This document shows positions 1 to 8,695 of a stretch of DNA of 23,368 nucleotides, in pieces. Where the stretch lies: NCBI GenBank assembly GCA_964598395.1, contig CAZRBW010000050.1, forward strand, positions 1 to 23,368. Reading direction: 5' to 3'. Under the pieces are notes generated by a model. That model saw only the letters and a program-made list of their open reading frames with translations. It did not search any database and was not told the DNA's origin. Numbering within the stretch: position 1 is the stretch's first letter; every line of letters starts with the position of its first letter. The translations under genes and the position numbers were made by a program. This DNA is from CAXBDP01 sp964598395. Lineage in GTDB: Bacteria; Bacteroidota; Bacteroidia; Cytophagales; Cyclobacteriaceae.

Positions 1-135
1 GCATTTTTCTTTATGTCTCCCTTTGTCGTGATTTGGATGGTTGTGAATGTGTTGAAAAATGGAAAAGCTTCTGATAAGAAGTTTGATGACGGTTATTGGT
101 ATGAGGATGCCGGCAAATTCAGTTCATCAAAGTGA
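1..135 (+). CDS. C-terminal fragment of a small membrane protein (partial)
   Basis: An open frame runs in from the left edge and stops with TGA at 133-135, giving 44 residues. It begins with a very hydrophobic stretch of about 18 residues (Phe, Val, Ile and Trp rich), so a membrane helix, followed by a polar, charged tail rich in Lys and Asp that ends in Ser-Ser-Ser-Lys. The upstream part is outside the window, so neither total length nor family can be given. The helix-then-charged-tail layout and the good codon flow up to the stop argue for a real gene end rather than a chance frame. About 96 bases separate it from the peptidase gene on the same strand; no terminator was recognised between them, so co-transcription is possible. 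Confidence 0.5.
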   Translation, partial: AFFFMSPFVVIWMVVNVLKNGKASDKKFDDGYWYEDAGKFSSSK

Positions 136-201
136 GTGAACGGTGAGTTGGGCTAATTGCCTTTCTTCAAGTATTTTAATATTGATTTAAATAAAGCTTA
201 A

Positions 202-229
202 ATTGTAGGCTAATTAATTAACCTACAAT
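202..229. promoter_or_regulatory. 28-bp near-perfect palindrome just before the M16 peptidase start
   Basis: ATTGTAGG (202-209) and its exact reverse complement CCTACAAT (222-229) flank the self-complementary core TAATTAATTA (211-220). Only the pair 210/221 breaks the symmetry. The palindrome ends two bases before the ATG at 232. It could be an operator for a dimeric regulator or an RNA hairpin covering the translation start. The symmetry is seen directly; the function is inference. Confidence 0.55.
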
Positions 230-231
230 CC

Positions 232-3075
232 ATGAAGTTCAAATTTAAATCCATCCTCCCGCTGTTTTTTGGCTTGCTGATATTAGCATCCTGTAACACA
301 AAAACAGATACCGAGACAACAACCGAACAGGAATTTTCTGTTGATTATGAGAAATTCACACTAGATAATGGCTTAGATGTGATTTTTCATATTGATAAAT
401 CAGACCCAATTACTGCTGTAGCACTTACATTCCATGTAGGTTCCGCAAGAGAGAAAACTGGACGCACTGGTTTTGCCCACCTTTTTGAACACCTATTATT
501 TTTAGAATCTGAGAATCTAGGTCCAGGTGGTCTAGATAAACTTAATGCCAAGGTAGGTGGCTCGGGTGCCAATGGCTCGACAAGTCGTGATCGTACCAAT
601 TATTTCCAAACAGTACCCAATGATGCTCTTGAGAAAATGATTTGGGCCGAAGCTGATAAACTTGGCTTTTTTATTAATACTGTGACAGAACAAGTGGTAG
701 CGAAGGAAAAGGAAGTAGTAAAAAATGAAAAACGCCAAGGTGTAGATAATGTGCCCTATGGCCATGCGAGCTATGTAATTGGTAAGAATTTGTATCCTGA
801 AAGTCATCCATACAACTGGCAGGTAATTGGTTCACTGGAAGATTTACAGAATGCTACATTAGCTGATGTGAAGGAGTTTTATGGCAAGTGGTATGTTCCA
901 AATAATGCCACTTTGGTAATCGCAGGTGACTTTGATCCTGCTCAAGCTAAAGCTTGGGTTGAGAAGTATTTTAATGAAATTCCTAGAGGAGAGGAGATTG
1001 CTCCAGTAGAAAAAATGCCAGTGAGTATTAGCGAAATAAAGTCGCTATATCACGAAGATAACTTCGCTCGCGTTCCACAACTTACCATGACTTGGCCTTC
1101 GGTAGAGCAATACAATGATGATGCTTATGCACTATCAATTTTAGGGCAGCTGCTTTCGTCAGGAAAGAAATCGCCATTCTACAAAGTACTTGTTGAAGAT
1201 AAAAAAGTAACTTCCAATGTATCGATGTATCAATATGGAGCAGAGCTGGCTGGTGAGTACCAAATAAGTGTGAGAGCCTATCAGAATACGCCACTAGATA
1301 CTGTGATGGCTGCTATCAACGAGGCTTTTGCCAAATTCGAAGCTGATGGAGTAAATGAGCAAGATTTGGAAAGAATTAAAGCTGGGCAAGAAACAAGCTT
1401 CTACAATGGTTTGTCGAGTGTTTTGGGCAAAGCTTTCCAATTAGCGCAATACAATATTTTCGCAAACAATCCAGGCTATATCAACGAGGATATCCAAAAG
1501 GTATTGGCGGTATCAGCTGAAGACGTGATGCGGGTGTACGAGAAATACATTAAAGGTAAACCATATGTCACCACGAGTTTTGTGCCTCGTGGACAAACGA
1601 ATTTGATTCTTTCTGGTGCCAATAAAGCAGATGTTGTTGAAGAAGCAATTGTAATGGGCGCTGAAGGTGAATTTGATTTGAATGAGAGAATGGCTTATGA
1701 AAAAACACCTTCAAGCTTCGATCGCACCGTGGAGCCTGAATATGGCCCTGCTCCAAGTTTTGTGATCCCGAATATTTGGGAAACAGAGATTAGTAATGGG
1801 ATGAGAGTATATGGTATTGAAAATACTGAACTACCGCTTGTTCAATTTAATATTCGCATAAAAGGAGGTTTGTTACTAGACGATCCAAACAAAGTAGGTG
1901 TTGCCAACTTGCTAGCCACCTTGATGACCAAAGGCACTAAAAACAAAACTCCAGAAGAATTAGAGGAGGCTATTGATATGCTCGGCGCCAATATCAATGT
2001 AAGTGCAGGTAGAGAAAGTATGTCGATAACAGGTAATACCTTGGCTAAAAATTATGATGCTGTACTCGCATTGGTCGAAGAAATCTTAATGGAGCCACGC
2101 TGGGACGAAACGGAATTTGAGTTAGCCAAGCAGCGAATTTCAAGCTCTATCGTTCAGCAAAAAGGAAATCCTGGTGCAATTGCTGGAAATGCTTATAATG
2201 AGTTGCTATATGGTAAAGATCATATTTTCTCAAACAATCAAGCTGGTACAGAGGAGTCGGTTTCAAGTATTACTATGGACGATTTGAAAGCTTATTATGA
2301 AAATAATCTATCTCCAAGTATTGCTAGCATGCATATAGTTGGCGATATCAAGCAAAATAAGGTAGTTAGTTCGCTTAATAGCTTAAATGAAAAATGGGCT
2401 TCAAAACCTGTTGAGTTTCCTGATTATCAATTAGCGGAACAGCCAACAACTTCTAAGATTTATTTTTTTGATGTGCCTGATGCTAAGCAATCCGAGTTGA
2501 GAATTGGTTATTTAGCTTTAGCTGAAACCGATGAGGATTATTATCCTGCGGTAGTCATGAATTACATCCTTGGTGGTGGCGGTTTTGCCTCACAACTTAC
2601 GCAAGAATTGCGGGAGGGTAAAGGGTACACCTATGGTATCAGATCTGGTTTTTCAGGTTCAGATATAAAAGGTCAATTCACCGTTTCGACAAGCGTGCGT
2701 ACTAATGTCACTTTCGAATCTGTAGAATTGATCAAGAAAATTTTAGGTGATTATCCAAAAGTTTTTAATGAGCAGGATTTGGAAACTACCAAAGGGTACT
2801 TACTCAAAAGTAATGCGCGTGCATTTGAAACACTAGGAGCGAAGCTTGGATTGTTGACAGATATCAGTGCGTATGGTTTGCCTTACGATTACGTGAAGCA
2901 AAGAGAAGAAATTGTGAAAGCAATGACTGTTGCCAGGATTCAAGAATTGGCTAGCCAATATGTAAATCCAAATAAAATGGTATATGTAGTAGTTGGTGAT
3001 GCAAAAACACAAATGGCTAGATTATCTGCTTTGGGTTTTGGTAATCCAATTTTACTTAATCCACAAAATCAATAA
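232..3075 (+). CDS. M16 family zinc metallopeptidase, two-domain lipoprotein
   Basis: This is a 947-residue exported peptidase of the pitrilysin/insulinase-like M16 family, which cleaves peptides and small unfolded proteins. The N-terminus is a lipoprotein signal: basic start, hydrophobic core, lipobox Leu-Ala-Ser-Cys with Cys21, so it should be lipid-anchored in the cell envelope. The first M16 half carries the inverted zinc motif HLFEH (83-87); the distal glutamate ligand is probably Glu166 in VVKNE. The second half (from about 515) lacks HxxEH but keeps the Arg/Tyr signature REGKGYTYG (794-802), as usual for the non-catalytic half that closes the chamber. Length and layout match fused M16 proteins common in Bacteroidota. 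The gene is followed by a strong terminator and stands alone. A palindrome lies directly upstream of the start. Substrate unknown. Confidence 0.93.
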   Translation: MKFKFKSILPLFFGLLILASCNTKTDTETTTEQEFSVDYEKFTLDNGLDVIFHIDKSDPITAVALTFHVGSAREKTGRTGFAHLFEHLLFLESENLGPGGLDKLNAKVGGSGANGSTSRDRTNYFQTVPNDALEKMIWAEADKLGFFINTVTEQVVAKEKEVVKNEKRQGVDNVPYGHASYVIGKNLYPESHPYNWQVIGSLEDLQNATLADVKEFYGKWYVPNNATLVIAGDFDPAQAKAWVEKYFNEIPRGEEIAPVEKMPVSISEIKSLYHEDNFARVPQLTMTWPSVEQYNDDAYALSILGQLLSSGKKSPFYKVLVEDKKVTSNVSMYQYGAELAGEYQISVRAYQNTPLDTVMAAINEAFAKFEADGVNEQDLERIKAGQETSFYNGLSSVLGKAFQLAQYNIFANNPGYINEDIQKVLAVSAEDVMRVYEKYIKGKPYVTTSFVPRGQTNLILSGANKADVVEEAIVMGAEGEFDLNERMAYEKTPSSFDRTVEPEYGPAPSFVIPNIWETEISNGMRVYGIENTELPLVQFNIRIKGGLLLDDPNKVGVANLLATLMTKGTKNKTPEELEEAIDMLGANINVSAGRESMSITGNTLAKNYDAVLALVEEILMEPRWDETEFELAKQRISSSIVQQKGNPGAIAGNAYNELLYGKDHIFSNNQAGTEESVSSITMDDLKAYYENNLSPSIASMHIVGDIKQNKVVSSLNSLNEKWASKPVEFPDYQLAEQPTTSKIYFFDVPDAKQSELRIGYLALAETDEDYYPAVVMNYILGGGGFASQLTQELREGKGYTYGIRSGFSGSDIKGQFTVSTSVRTNVTFESVELIKKILGDYPKVFNEQDLETTKGYLLKSNARAFETLGAKLGLLTDISAYGLPYDYVKQREEIVKAMTVARIQELASQYVNPNKMVYVVVGDAKTQMARLSALGFGNPILLNPQNQ

Positions 3076-3118
3076 TCAATTAGTTTAAGGGTATCTCTTA
3101 TACTATTCTTATAGACAC

Positions 3119-3155
3119 GAAAAGGTCATGATGAAAAATCATGACCTTTTTTATT
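3119..3155 (+). terminator. Rho-independent terminator of the M16 peptidase gene
   Basis: A perfect 12-bp stem, AAAGGTCATGAT (3121-3132) with ATCATGACCTTT (3138-3149), encloses a 5-base loop GAAAA and is followed by a run of T. It lies 43 bases after the stop codon. The stem also has A on its left side, so it may work weakly in reverse, but the convergent gene has its own terminator next to it. Confidence 0.9.
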
Positions 3156-3178
3156 TCGATTCCGGTTAATTTTTGGTT

Positions 3179-3216
3179 AAAAAAACACAGGCAACTTAGA
3201 TATGCTAAGCTGCCTG
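3179..3216 (-). terminator. Rho-independent terminator of the fasciclin gene
   Basis: Read on the minus strand, CAGGCAGCTTAG (3216-3205) pairs with CTAAGTTGCCTG (3199-3188) with one G-U pair and a 5-base loop. Two bases after the stem come seven T (3185-3179). It lies 24 bases beyond the stop of the fasciclin-domain gene. Confidence 0.9.
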
Positions 3217-3240
3217 CATCAACCATGAAAACCCTATTCT

Positions 3241-3798
3241 TTAAATTTTTGGAGTAACTACTGCATCAATTACATGGATCACGCCATTAGATTGATTCAC
3301 ATCTGTAATGGTAATATTTGCCATTCCTCCATTAGCATCTTTCAGCATGAAGTTATTTGCACCATTAGCCACTACTGTCAAAATACCACCATTTACAGTT
3401 TTCAACTCAGCCTTACCATTTCCTTTATTTATCAATTTGGTAAGTTCGGCTACATCTAATCTGCCTGAGACCACATGGTAAGTAAGAATACTTGTAAGAG
3501 TACCTTTGTTTTCAGGTTTCAATAAAGTTGAAACTGTGCCATCTGGTAATTTGTCGAAAGCATCATTGATTGGCGCAAATACGGTAAATGGGCCATCACC
3601 TTGTAGTGTTTCGACTAATCCGGCGGCTTGCACTGCTGCTACAAGTGTAGTGTGTGCTTTGGAGTTTACTGCATTACTTACAATATCCTTTTGCGGATAC
3701 ATTTGTTCACCACCAACCATTACGGTCTGTTGTGCCATTGAAAAATTTGCCATTAATACGAAAATGGCGCTAGCGATTGTGATTGTTATTTTTTTCAT
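3241..3798 (-). CDS. Secreted fasciclin (FAS1) domain protein
   Basis: This 185-residue exported protein has a single FAS1 (beta-Ig-H3/fasciclin) domain, a fold linked to adhesion and extracellular matrix. From the ATG at 3798 the protein starts with two lysines and a hydrophobic signal peptide ending near Met-Ala-Gln; the longer frame starting at 3837 would put 13 extra residues before the signal, so the inner start is preferred. The FAS1 signatures are visible: H1-like GPFTVFAPINDAF, the YH box in LTYHVVSG, and H2-like NGVIHVIDAVV near the C-terminus. It faces the M16 peptidase gene and has its own terminator. Small single-FAS1 secreted proteins are common in Bacteroidota; the partner or ligand cannot be read from the sequence. 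Confidence 0.9.
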   Translation of the reverse strand: MKKITITIASAIFVLMANFSMAQQTVMVGGEQMYPQKDIVSNAVNSKAHTTLVAAVQAAGLVETLQGDGPFTVFAPINDAFDKLPDGTVSTLLKPENKGTLTSILTYHVVSGRLDVAELTKLINKGNGKAELKTVNGGILTVVANGANNFMLKDANGGMANITITDVNQSNGVIHVIDAVVTPKI

Positions 3799-3908
3799 TT
3801 TTTTAAATTGTTTGAAGGCATTTACGAGGGACTTCAATCAATTGGATTTTGGTGAATGAAAAAAAATGAACAAGTTTGATAAGGGGGAATTGCTTTGGGA
3901 AAAGTAAA

Positions 3909-5897
3909 TTAAGCTAAAGGAAGTAGAATCGAAAATTTGGATCCTTGTCCTAACTCACTTTCAACTTTGATTTGTCCCTTGTTTTTGGTAATCAAGTCCT
4001 GGCAAACAACTAAACCTAATCCAGAACCAGCCTCGTTTTTGGTTCCTGCGGTACTTCTGATTTGGTCGAGGTCGAAAATAATTGGTAATCTGTAACTAGG
4101 TATTCCTATACCATTATCGATAATATCAATTTTAAGTTTATCTCCATTCAATTGTGAAGTGACGGAAACTTGACCGTCGGGATGCGTATATTTTATGGCA
4201 TTATTAATCAAATTTCTAAGTACAAATTCAATTTCCTTATAGTCTGCAATGACTATCACCTCCTCAGATACATTACTTACAATATTGATATTTTTTTGTC
4301 TAGCAGCCTCTTTATAAGGTTTTATAGAATCTTCGATGAGCTTCTTAGAATTTAGTTTTTCAGGATTAGATTCGAATGATTGTGCCTTTCCCCAAATCAA
4401 TAAACTTTCTAATATTTCGTGTGTTGCTTTTCCACTTTCGATTAATCTATGAATAAAATCCCTTTTCTCATCTTCTGAAAATGCACCATCTTGAATTAAT
4501 AATAAACCGCCCAAAAGGCTTTGAAAGGGACTTCTCAAGTCATGGCCAATTATCGAGAAAAGTTTATTTTTCATTCGATTAGTCTCTTCAAGCTCCTCTT
4601 GTTTTGCGAGCAACTCTTGATTGCTTTTAATTTTATTTGAATAGTTATGATACATGAATGCGAATAGAATCATGATAACAATGATTAGAAAACCCATCAG
4701 GTTTCTTTGGAATGTTCTGCTTTCATTGAGATTAGCCAATAGTGCCAATTCCGCATTCTTTTTTTCTACTTCATAACTAGTTTTCAGATTCTCAATTATC
4801 TCAAATTTTTCTGAATTGTAGATACTATCTCTCAAATCATTGGCAGTTCGAGAGCTTTCAAGTGCTTTTTCAAATTCACCTGTAGTTCTATAAAACTCAG
4901 TTAATTGTTCAAGGGCAGTTTGTTGTGATGGTAGAATATTATATTCATTCGCGATTCTTAGTGCTTCATTCAGATAATTTTCAGCTTGCGGGTATTCCTG
5001 AAGAGCCATGTATAATTTCCCAAAATTTACATTGTTGTTGACTTTTACAATAGGGTTAATACTTGAGGTATTACTTAAAGTAAGTTGTTCAGCCTCTTTT
5101 AGATACTCAAGCGATTTATTGTAATTCTTAATGTGGTAATAAGCTTGTCCAATATTGCCTAATAATTGAGTGAAATTACTAATATTCGGTTCACCCTCCC
5201 GCTCAAGAATTTCTGCTTCATGAAAATAAATTAAAGATTGTTCAAACAAGCTCATCTTGGCATATGCAACTCCGATATTATTTAGTAGGTTTCTGATACT
5301 TGATACACTATTTGAAGCTCTCGCTATTTTTAGTGCTTGTTCATAATAGTCGATAGCCTCTTTGTCTTGATTTTGAAAGCTTTGGATTACACCTAATCTT
5401 AAATAACCGTTTATTATTCCCAAGCTATCATTTTGTTGTTCACTGATTTTTAATGCCTGATCAAAAAGCTTTGCAGCCTCTGCATAATCGCCAATATCAC
5501 CGTAAATAGTTCCAAGGTGAGAGATTATCCTACTTTCATTTATTAAGTTGTCTGTGAGCTTTATTGCTTCAAGGGCTTGTCTTGCTGATACAATAGCTTC
5601 GGAAGTAAGTCCTTTGTTAGACAATGCTATCGACTGGCAAAAAAACACTTCCGATTCCTTTTGCTTGTCATTTTGAATCTTTGCTAAACGTAAGGCATCA
5701 GAAATAAAAATAAGTGCAGAATCAGGGTGATTTATTTGTGTGCTTCTCAGTAAAATTAAATAAGCATCAAGTTTCTCAACACCATCGGGCATACTTATTA
5801 TTTCACTTACTTTTGGAAGATTATTTTGACTGTATCCCAATTGGATACTCAATATGAAAGTTGACCAAAGGAACAATAAAGTGAAAATATTTTTCAT
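3909..5897 (-). CDS. TPR-containing sensor histidine kinase (orphan)
   Basis: A 662-residue membrane sensor kinase. It has a signal peptide (about 1-23), a periplasmic region of tandem tetratricopeptide repeats (about 40-360, with repeated patterns such as AAKLFDQALKISEQ and AIDYYEQALKIARA), one membrane helix (about 400-416), a short coiled linker, then a HisKA domain with H-box FSIIGHDLRSPFQS (phosphoacceptor His452). The HATPase domain shows the N box around LRNLINNAIKY (560-570), the G1 box DNGIGIP (594-600) and the G2 box GSGLGL (624-629). The catalytic residues look intact. There is no receiver or DNA-binding domain and no adjacent response regulator in either direction, so its partner is elsewhere. 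TPR kinases of this layout are common in Bacteroidota; the signal is unknown. It is divergent from the PIG-L gene, with a 172-base gap. Confidence 0.93.
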   Translation of the reverse strand: MKNIFTLLFLWSTFILSIQLGYSQNNLPKVSEIISMPDGVEKLDAYLILLRSTQINHPDSALIFISDALRLAKIQNDKQKESEVFFCQSIALSNKGLTSEAIVSARQALEAIKLTDNLINESRIISHLGTIYGDIGDYAEAAKLFDQALKISEQQNDSLGIINGYLRLGVIQSFQNQDKEAIDYYEQALKIARASNSVSSIRNLLNNIGVAYAKMSLFEQSLIYFHEAEILEREGEPNISNFTQLLGNIGQAYYHIKNYNKSLEYLKEAEQLTLSNTSSINPIVKVNNNVNFGKLYMALQEYPQAENYLNEALRIANEYNILPSQQTALEQLTEFYRTTGEFEKALESSRTANDLRDSIYNSEKFEIIENLKTSYEVEKKNAELALLANLNESRTFQRNLMGFLIIVIMILFAFMYHNYSNKIKSNQELLAKQEELEETNRMKNKLFSIIGHDLRSPFQSLLGGLLLIQDGAFSEDEKRDFIHRLIESGKATHEILESLLIWGKAQSFESNPEKLNSKKLIEDSIKPYKEAARQKNINIVSNVSEEVIVIADYKEIEFVLRNLINNAIKYTHPDGQVSVTSQLNGDKLKIDIIDNGIGIPSYRLPIIFDLDQIRSTAGTKNEAGSGLGLVVCQDLITKNKGQIKVESELGQGSKFSILLPLA

Positions 5898-5922
5898 AGA
5901 ATATGCTAGAAACCAGATTTTT

Positions 5923-5930
5923 TAGCTTTG
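5923..5930 (+). promoter_or_regulatory. Possible Bacteroidota -7 promoter element (TAGCTTTG)
   Basis: TAGCTTTG matches the TAnnTTTG -7 consensus known for the primary sigma factor of Bacteroidota and points toward the PIG-L operon at 6070. No clear TTG -33 element sits at the usual distance, and the leader would be about 130 bases, so this is only a weak candidate. Confidence 0.25.
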
Positions 5931-6069
5931 AATGTAAATTACTGAAAATTCTGTAAATGTTTCTTTAAATCAAAATGAATTTTATTTCGATCATATCATT
6001 TAAGCTCCCGTTCAAAGAAAATGTATTCCTTACCGAATCATAAATAGGGAAATTTCAAAAAAATTAAAC

Positions 6070-8562
6070 ATGAAGAATCGCTTCCTTTTTCTATTATTCT
6101 GTTTATTGATTGGTTGTTATAACGGTTTTGCTCAAAAACCTACAGCCTACACGAGCTCTGAAATATTACATGAAATCACCAAGCTTCAAAATACAGGAAC
6201 GGTAATGTTTGTAGCTGCTCACCCAGATGATGAAAATACTAGGCTCATTTCTTATTTGGCAAATGAAAGAAAAGTTGAAACTATCTACTTATCGGTGACA
6301 AGAGGTGATGGTGGACAGAATTTGATAGGTCCAGAAATACGTGAGCTTTTAGGGATAATCCGTACGCAAGAGTTACTTCAAGCTCGACGTACAGATGGCG
6401 GGAGGCAATATTTTACCAGAGCAAATGACTTTGGTTTCTCAAAAGATGCTTATGAGGCACTTAGCACTTGGGATAAGCAGAAAGTGTTGTCTGATGTTGT
6501 TTGGGCAATCCGTAAATTTAGACCAGATGTAATCATCAATAGATTTGATACAGAGCCAAGTACTACGCATGGCCATCACACTGCATCAGCCATGTTGTCG
6601 CTCGAGGCATTCGATTTGGCAGCAGATCCAAAAGCCTTTCCCGAGCAATTGAAGTACGTAGAAACGTGGCAACCAAAACGAATATTTTGGAATACCTACA
6701 ATTGGGACAACAGTGGCTCTGATTATGCAGGTAAGCCAAATGTAATAAGCTATGATGTAGGTACTTATAATCCACTTCTCGGCAAATCCTATAATGAGAT
6801 AGCAGCTGAAAGTCGTACGATGCATAAGAGCCAAGGGTTCGGCTCAACTGGCTCGCGTGGTTCGGCTCTAGACCATGTGGTGCAACTGAAAGGTGATAAG
6901 GCTGTAGGAGATATTTTTTCTGATATGGATATTAGCTGGAATAGGATTGAGGGAGGTGAAAAAATCAATACTAAGATTGAGCAGCTTATAAGTGATTTTC
7001 AAATTACAAAACCAGAGGCATCATTAGCCGCTTTAATTGCCTTACGCAGGGATGTGAAAATACTTGCTTTGAAGAATTGGTGGGCAAGTAAAAAGCTGGT
7101 CGATCTGGACGAAATTATTCGTGCAAGCGCTGGAATCTATCTAGAAGCAATTAGCAATACAGCCACAGCTGTAGTAGAGGAGCAAGTAGAAGTAAACCTT
7201 GAGGCTACAAATAGAGCCAATACCTTAATCAAGATACGAAACGCAAAGATCAATGGAACAAATACAAACATAAATAAAGAAGTTGCTTTCAATAAATCTG
7301 TCAATGAGAAAATCAACTTTAAGATTCCGGGAGATTATTCAATAAGCCAACCATATTGGCTTGTGAATGATGGAACAGTTGGATTGTACGATGTGCCAAA
7401 TCAAGAAATGAGAGGAATGCCCGAAAACCCTCCCGCTTTTATGGTAGAGTTGGAAATTGAAATAATGGGTGAAGTGATTCCTTATTCTATCCCTTTGGTT
7501 TACAAAAGAAATGATCCCGTAGATGGTGAGCAGTATCGTCCGTTTATTATCACACCTCCAGTCTATGTCGGTATTTCAGACAATGTGCTTGTTTTTTCTG
7601 AAAACAACGAAAAGGAAGTAACTGTAAAAGTGATTGCAGGAAAGGACAATGTTGCAGGACAAGTGAGTCTTGATGTACCTAATGGATGGTCGCTTACTCC
7701 CAATAATTATCAATATAACTTGAAAGTAAAAGGAGAGCAAGCCTCATTTGTTTTCAAAGTAAATCCACCAAGTATAGATAGCGATGTGACTAGCAGGGCT
7801 GTTGCCACTTATAATGGCAAAAGCTATAGTCGAGATCTGCATACTATCGATTATCCACACATTCCGTTTCAGACTATTTTCCCTGAATCTAAAGCTAGAA
7901 TGGTGAAAATAAACCTTGAAAAACGAGGCGAATTGATTGGCTACATACAAGGTGCAGGTGATGATATACCTCGTAGTTTACGGCAAATTGGCTATCAAGT
8001 AGAAGAATTAAATCCTAGTAATTTGAAGTCAAATGAATTGGCTAAATATGACGCTATTATTATGGGAGTGAGGGCATACAATACGATTGATGCACTGAGA
8101 TTTGGGCAGGTTGAGCTTCTAAAGTATGTGGAAAATGGAGGTACATTATTAGTCCAATACAATACAAATAGTAGATTGGTAACCAATGATTTAGCTCCAT
8201 TTCCTTTAAAAATAGGTCGTGATAGAATTACTGTTGAAGAAGCTGAAGTTAACATTTTAGCACCTAAGCATCCTGTAATGAATTTCCCAAATAAAATCAC
8301 AAGTAAGGATTTCGATAATTGGGTGCAAGAACGCGGTCTTTATTTTCCAGGGGAATGGGACAAGGCATTTACCACAATCATTTCATCTGCGGACCCAGGA
8401 GAGGAACCTTTGACGGGTGGCTTGCTCGTAGCAAAATATGGTAAGGGGCATTATATTTATACAGGTTATTCATGGTTTAGACAATTGCCCGCAGGAGTGC
8501 CGGGCGCTTTCAGGATTTTTGCTAACTTGATCTCAATTGGAAGTTATGAAGAAAATCCCTAA
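6070..8562 (+). CDS. Secreted PIG-L/LmbE family deacetylase with large C-terminal extension
   Basis: An 830-residue exported protein. A signal peptide (about 1-21, ending Gly-Phe-Ala) precedes a PIG-L/LmbE deacetylase domain (about 40-200) with the zinc motif AHPDDE (50-55) and a second histidine cluster THGHHTAS (166-173). By family knowledge this gives the His51, Asp54 and His170 metal site and an N-acetyl-sugar deacetylase activity. Most PIG-L enzymes have about 230 residues; here some 600 more follow: a helical part, two beta-rich parts (about 370-600), and a C-terminal alpha/beta segment (about 615-830) resembling a GATase-like fold (IMGVRAY, ENGGTLLVQYN). The last 17 bases overlap the next gene, and a symporter follows, so it probably works on a sugar derivative outside the inner membrane whose product may be imported. 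The substrate is inference. Confidence 0.88.
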   Translation: MKNRFLFLLFCLLIGCYNGFAQKPTAYTSSEILHEITKLQNTGTVMFVAAHPDDENTRLISYLANERKVETIYLSVTRGDGGQNLIGPEIRELLGIIRTQELLQARRTDGGRQYFTRANDFGFSKDAYEALSTWDKQKVLSDVVWAIRKFRPDVIINRFDTEPSTTHGHHTASAMLSLEAFDLAADPKAFPEQLKYVETWQPKRIFWNTYNWDNSGSDYAGKPNVISYDVGTYNPLLGKSYNEIAAESRTMHKSQGFGSTGSRGSALDHVVQLKGDKAVGDIFSDMDISWNRIEGGEKINTKIEQLISDFQITKPEASLAALIALRRDVKILALKNWWASKKLVDLDEIIRASAGIYLEAISNTATAVVEEQVEVNLEATNRANTLIKIRNAKINGTNTNINKEVAFNKSVNEKINFKIPGDYSISQPYWLVNDGTVGLYDVPNQEMRGMPENPPAFMVELEIEIMGEVIPYSIPLVYKRNDPVDGEQYRPFIITPPVYVGISDNVLVFSENNEKEVTVKVIAGKDNVAGQVSLDVPNGWSLTPNNYQYNLKVKGEQASFVFKVNPPSIDSDVTSRAVATYNGKSYSRDLHTIDYPHIPFQTIFPESKARMVKINLEKRGELIGYIQGAGDDIPRSLRQIGYQVEELNPSNLKSNELAKYDAIIMGVRAYNTIDALRFGQVELLKYVENGGTLLVQYNTNSRLVTNDLAPFPLKIGRDRITVEEAEVNILAPKHPVMNFPNKITSKDFDNWVQERGLYFPGEWDKAFTTIISSADPGEEPLTGGLLVAKYGKGHYIYTGYSWFRQLPAGVPGAFRIFANLISIGSYEENP

Positions 8563-8695
8563 CGAAGCCTCGAAGAAATATAACGAAGACGATATTCCAG
8601 TATTTAAGACTTGGAGTGGCTGGTATTGGTTTATCATGATCGTGCTAGCAGTCTTAATCTTATTGTTTTATTGGTTTACCAAGCATTATTCATGA
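8546..8695 (+). CDS. 49-residue single-span membrane protein between deacetylase and symporter
   Basis: An ATG at 8546 opens a 49-codon frame ending with TGA at 8693-8695. The protein has a charged N-terminal half of about 20 residues (Lys, Glu and Asp rich), then an aromatic stretch WSGWYWF leading into one hydrophobic helix (about 26-44), and ends Lys-His-Tyr-Ser. Its start overlaps the deacetylase end by 17 bases and its stop overlaps the symporter ATG in the junction ATGA, the classic layout for translational coupling. Together these argue for a real gene even though it is too short for many gene callers. I do not recognise a family. A reasonable inference is a small accessory subunit of the symporter, but the sequence does not prove it. 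Confidence 0.75.
   Translation: MKKIPNEASKKYNEDDIPVFKTWSGWYWFIMIVLAVLILLFYWFTKHYS

Noticed and set aside
532..807. Minus-strand open frame of 91 codons inside the M16 gene
   Set aside because: It lies fully opposite a well-supported coding region with conserved catalytic motifs; its translation shows no recognisable domain.
8611..8691. Longer start for the symporter
   Set aside because: The 27 extra residues come from out-of-frame sequence of the 49-codon gene; the ATGA junction at 8692 and the normal N-terminal helix support the later start.
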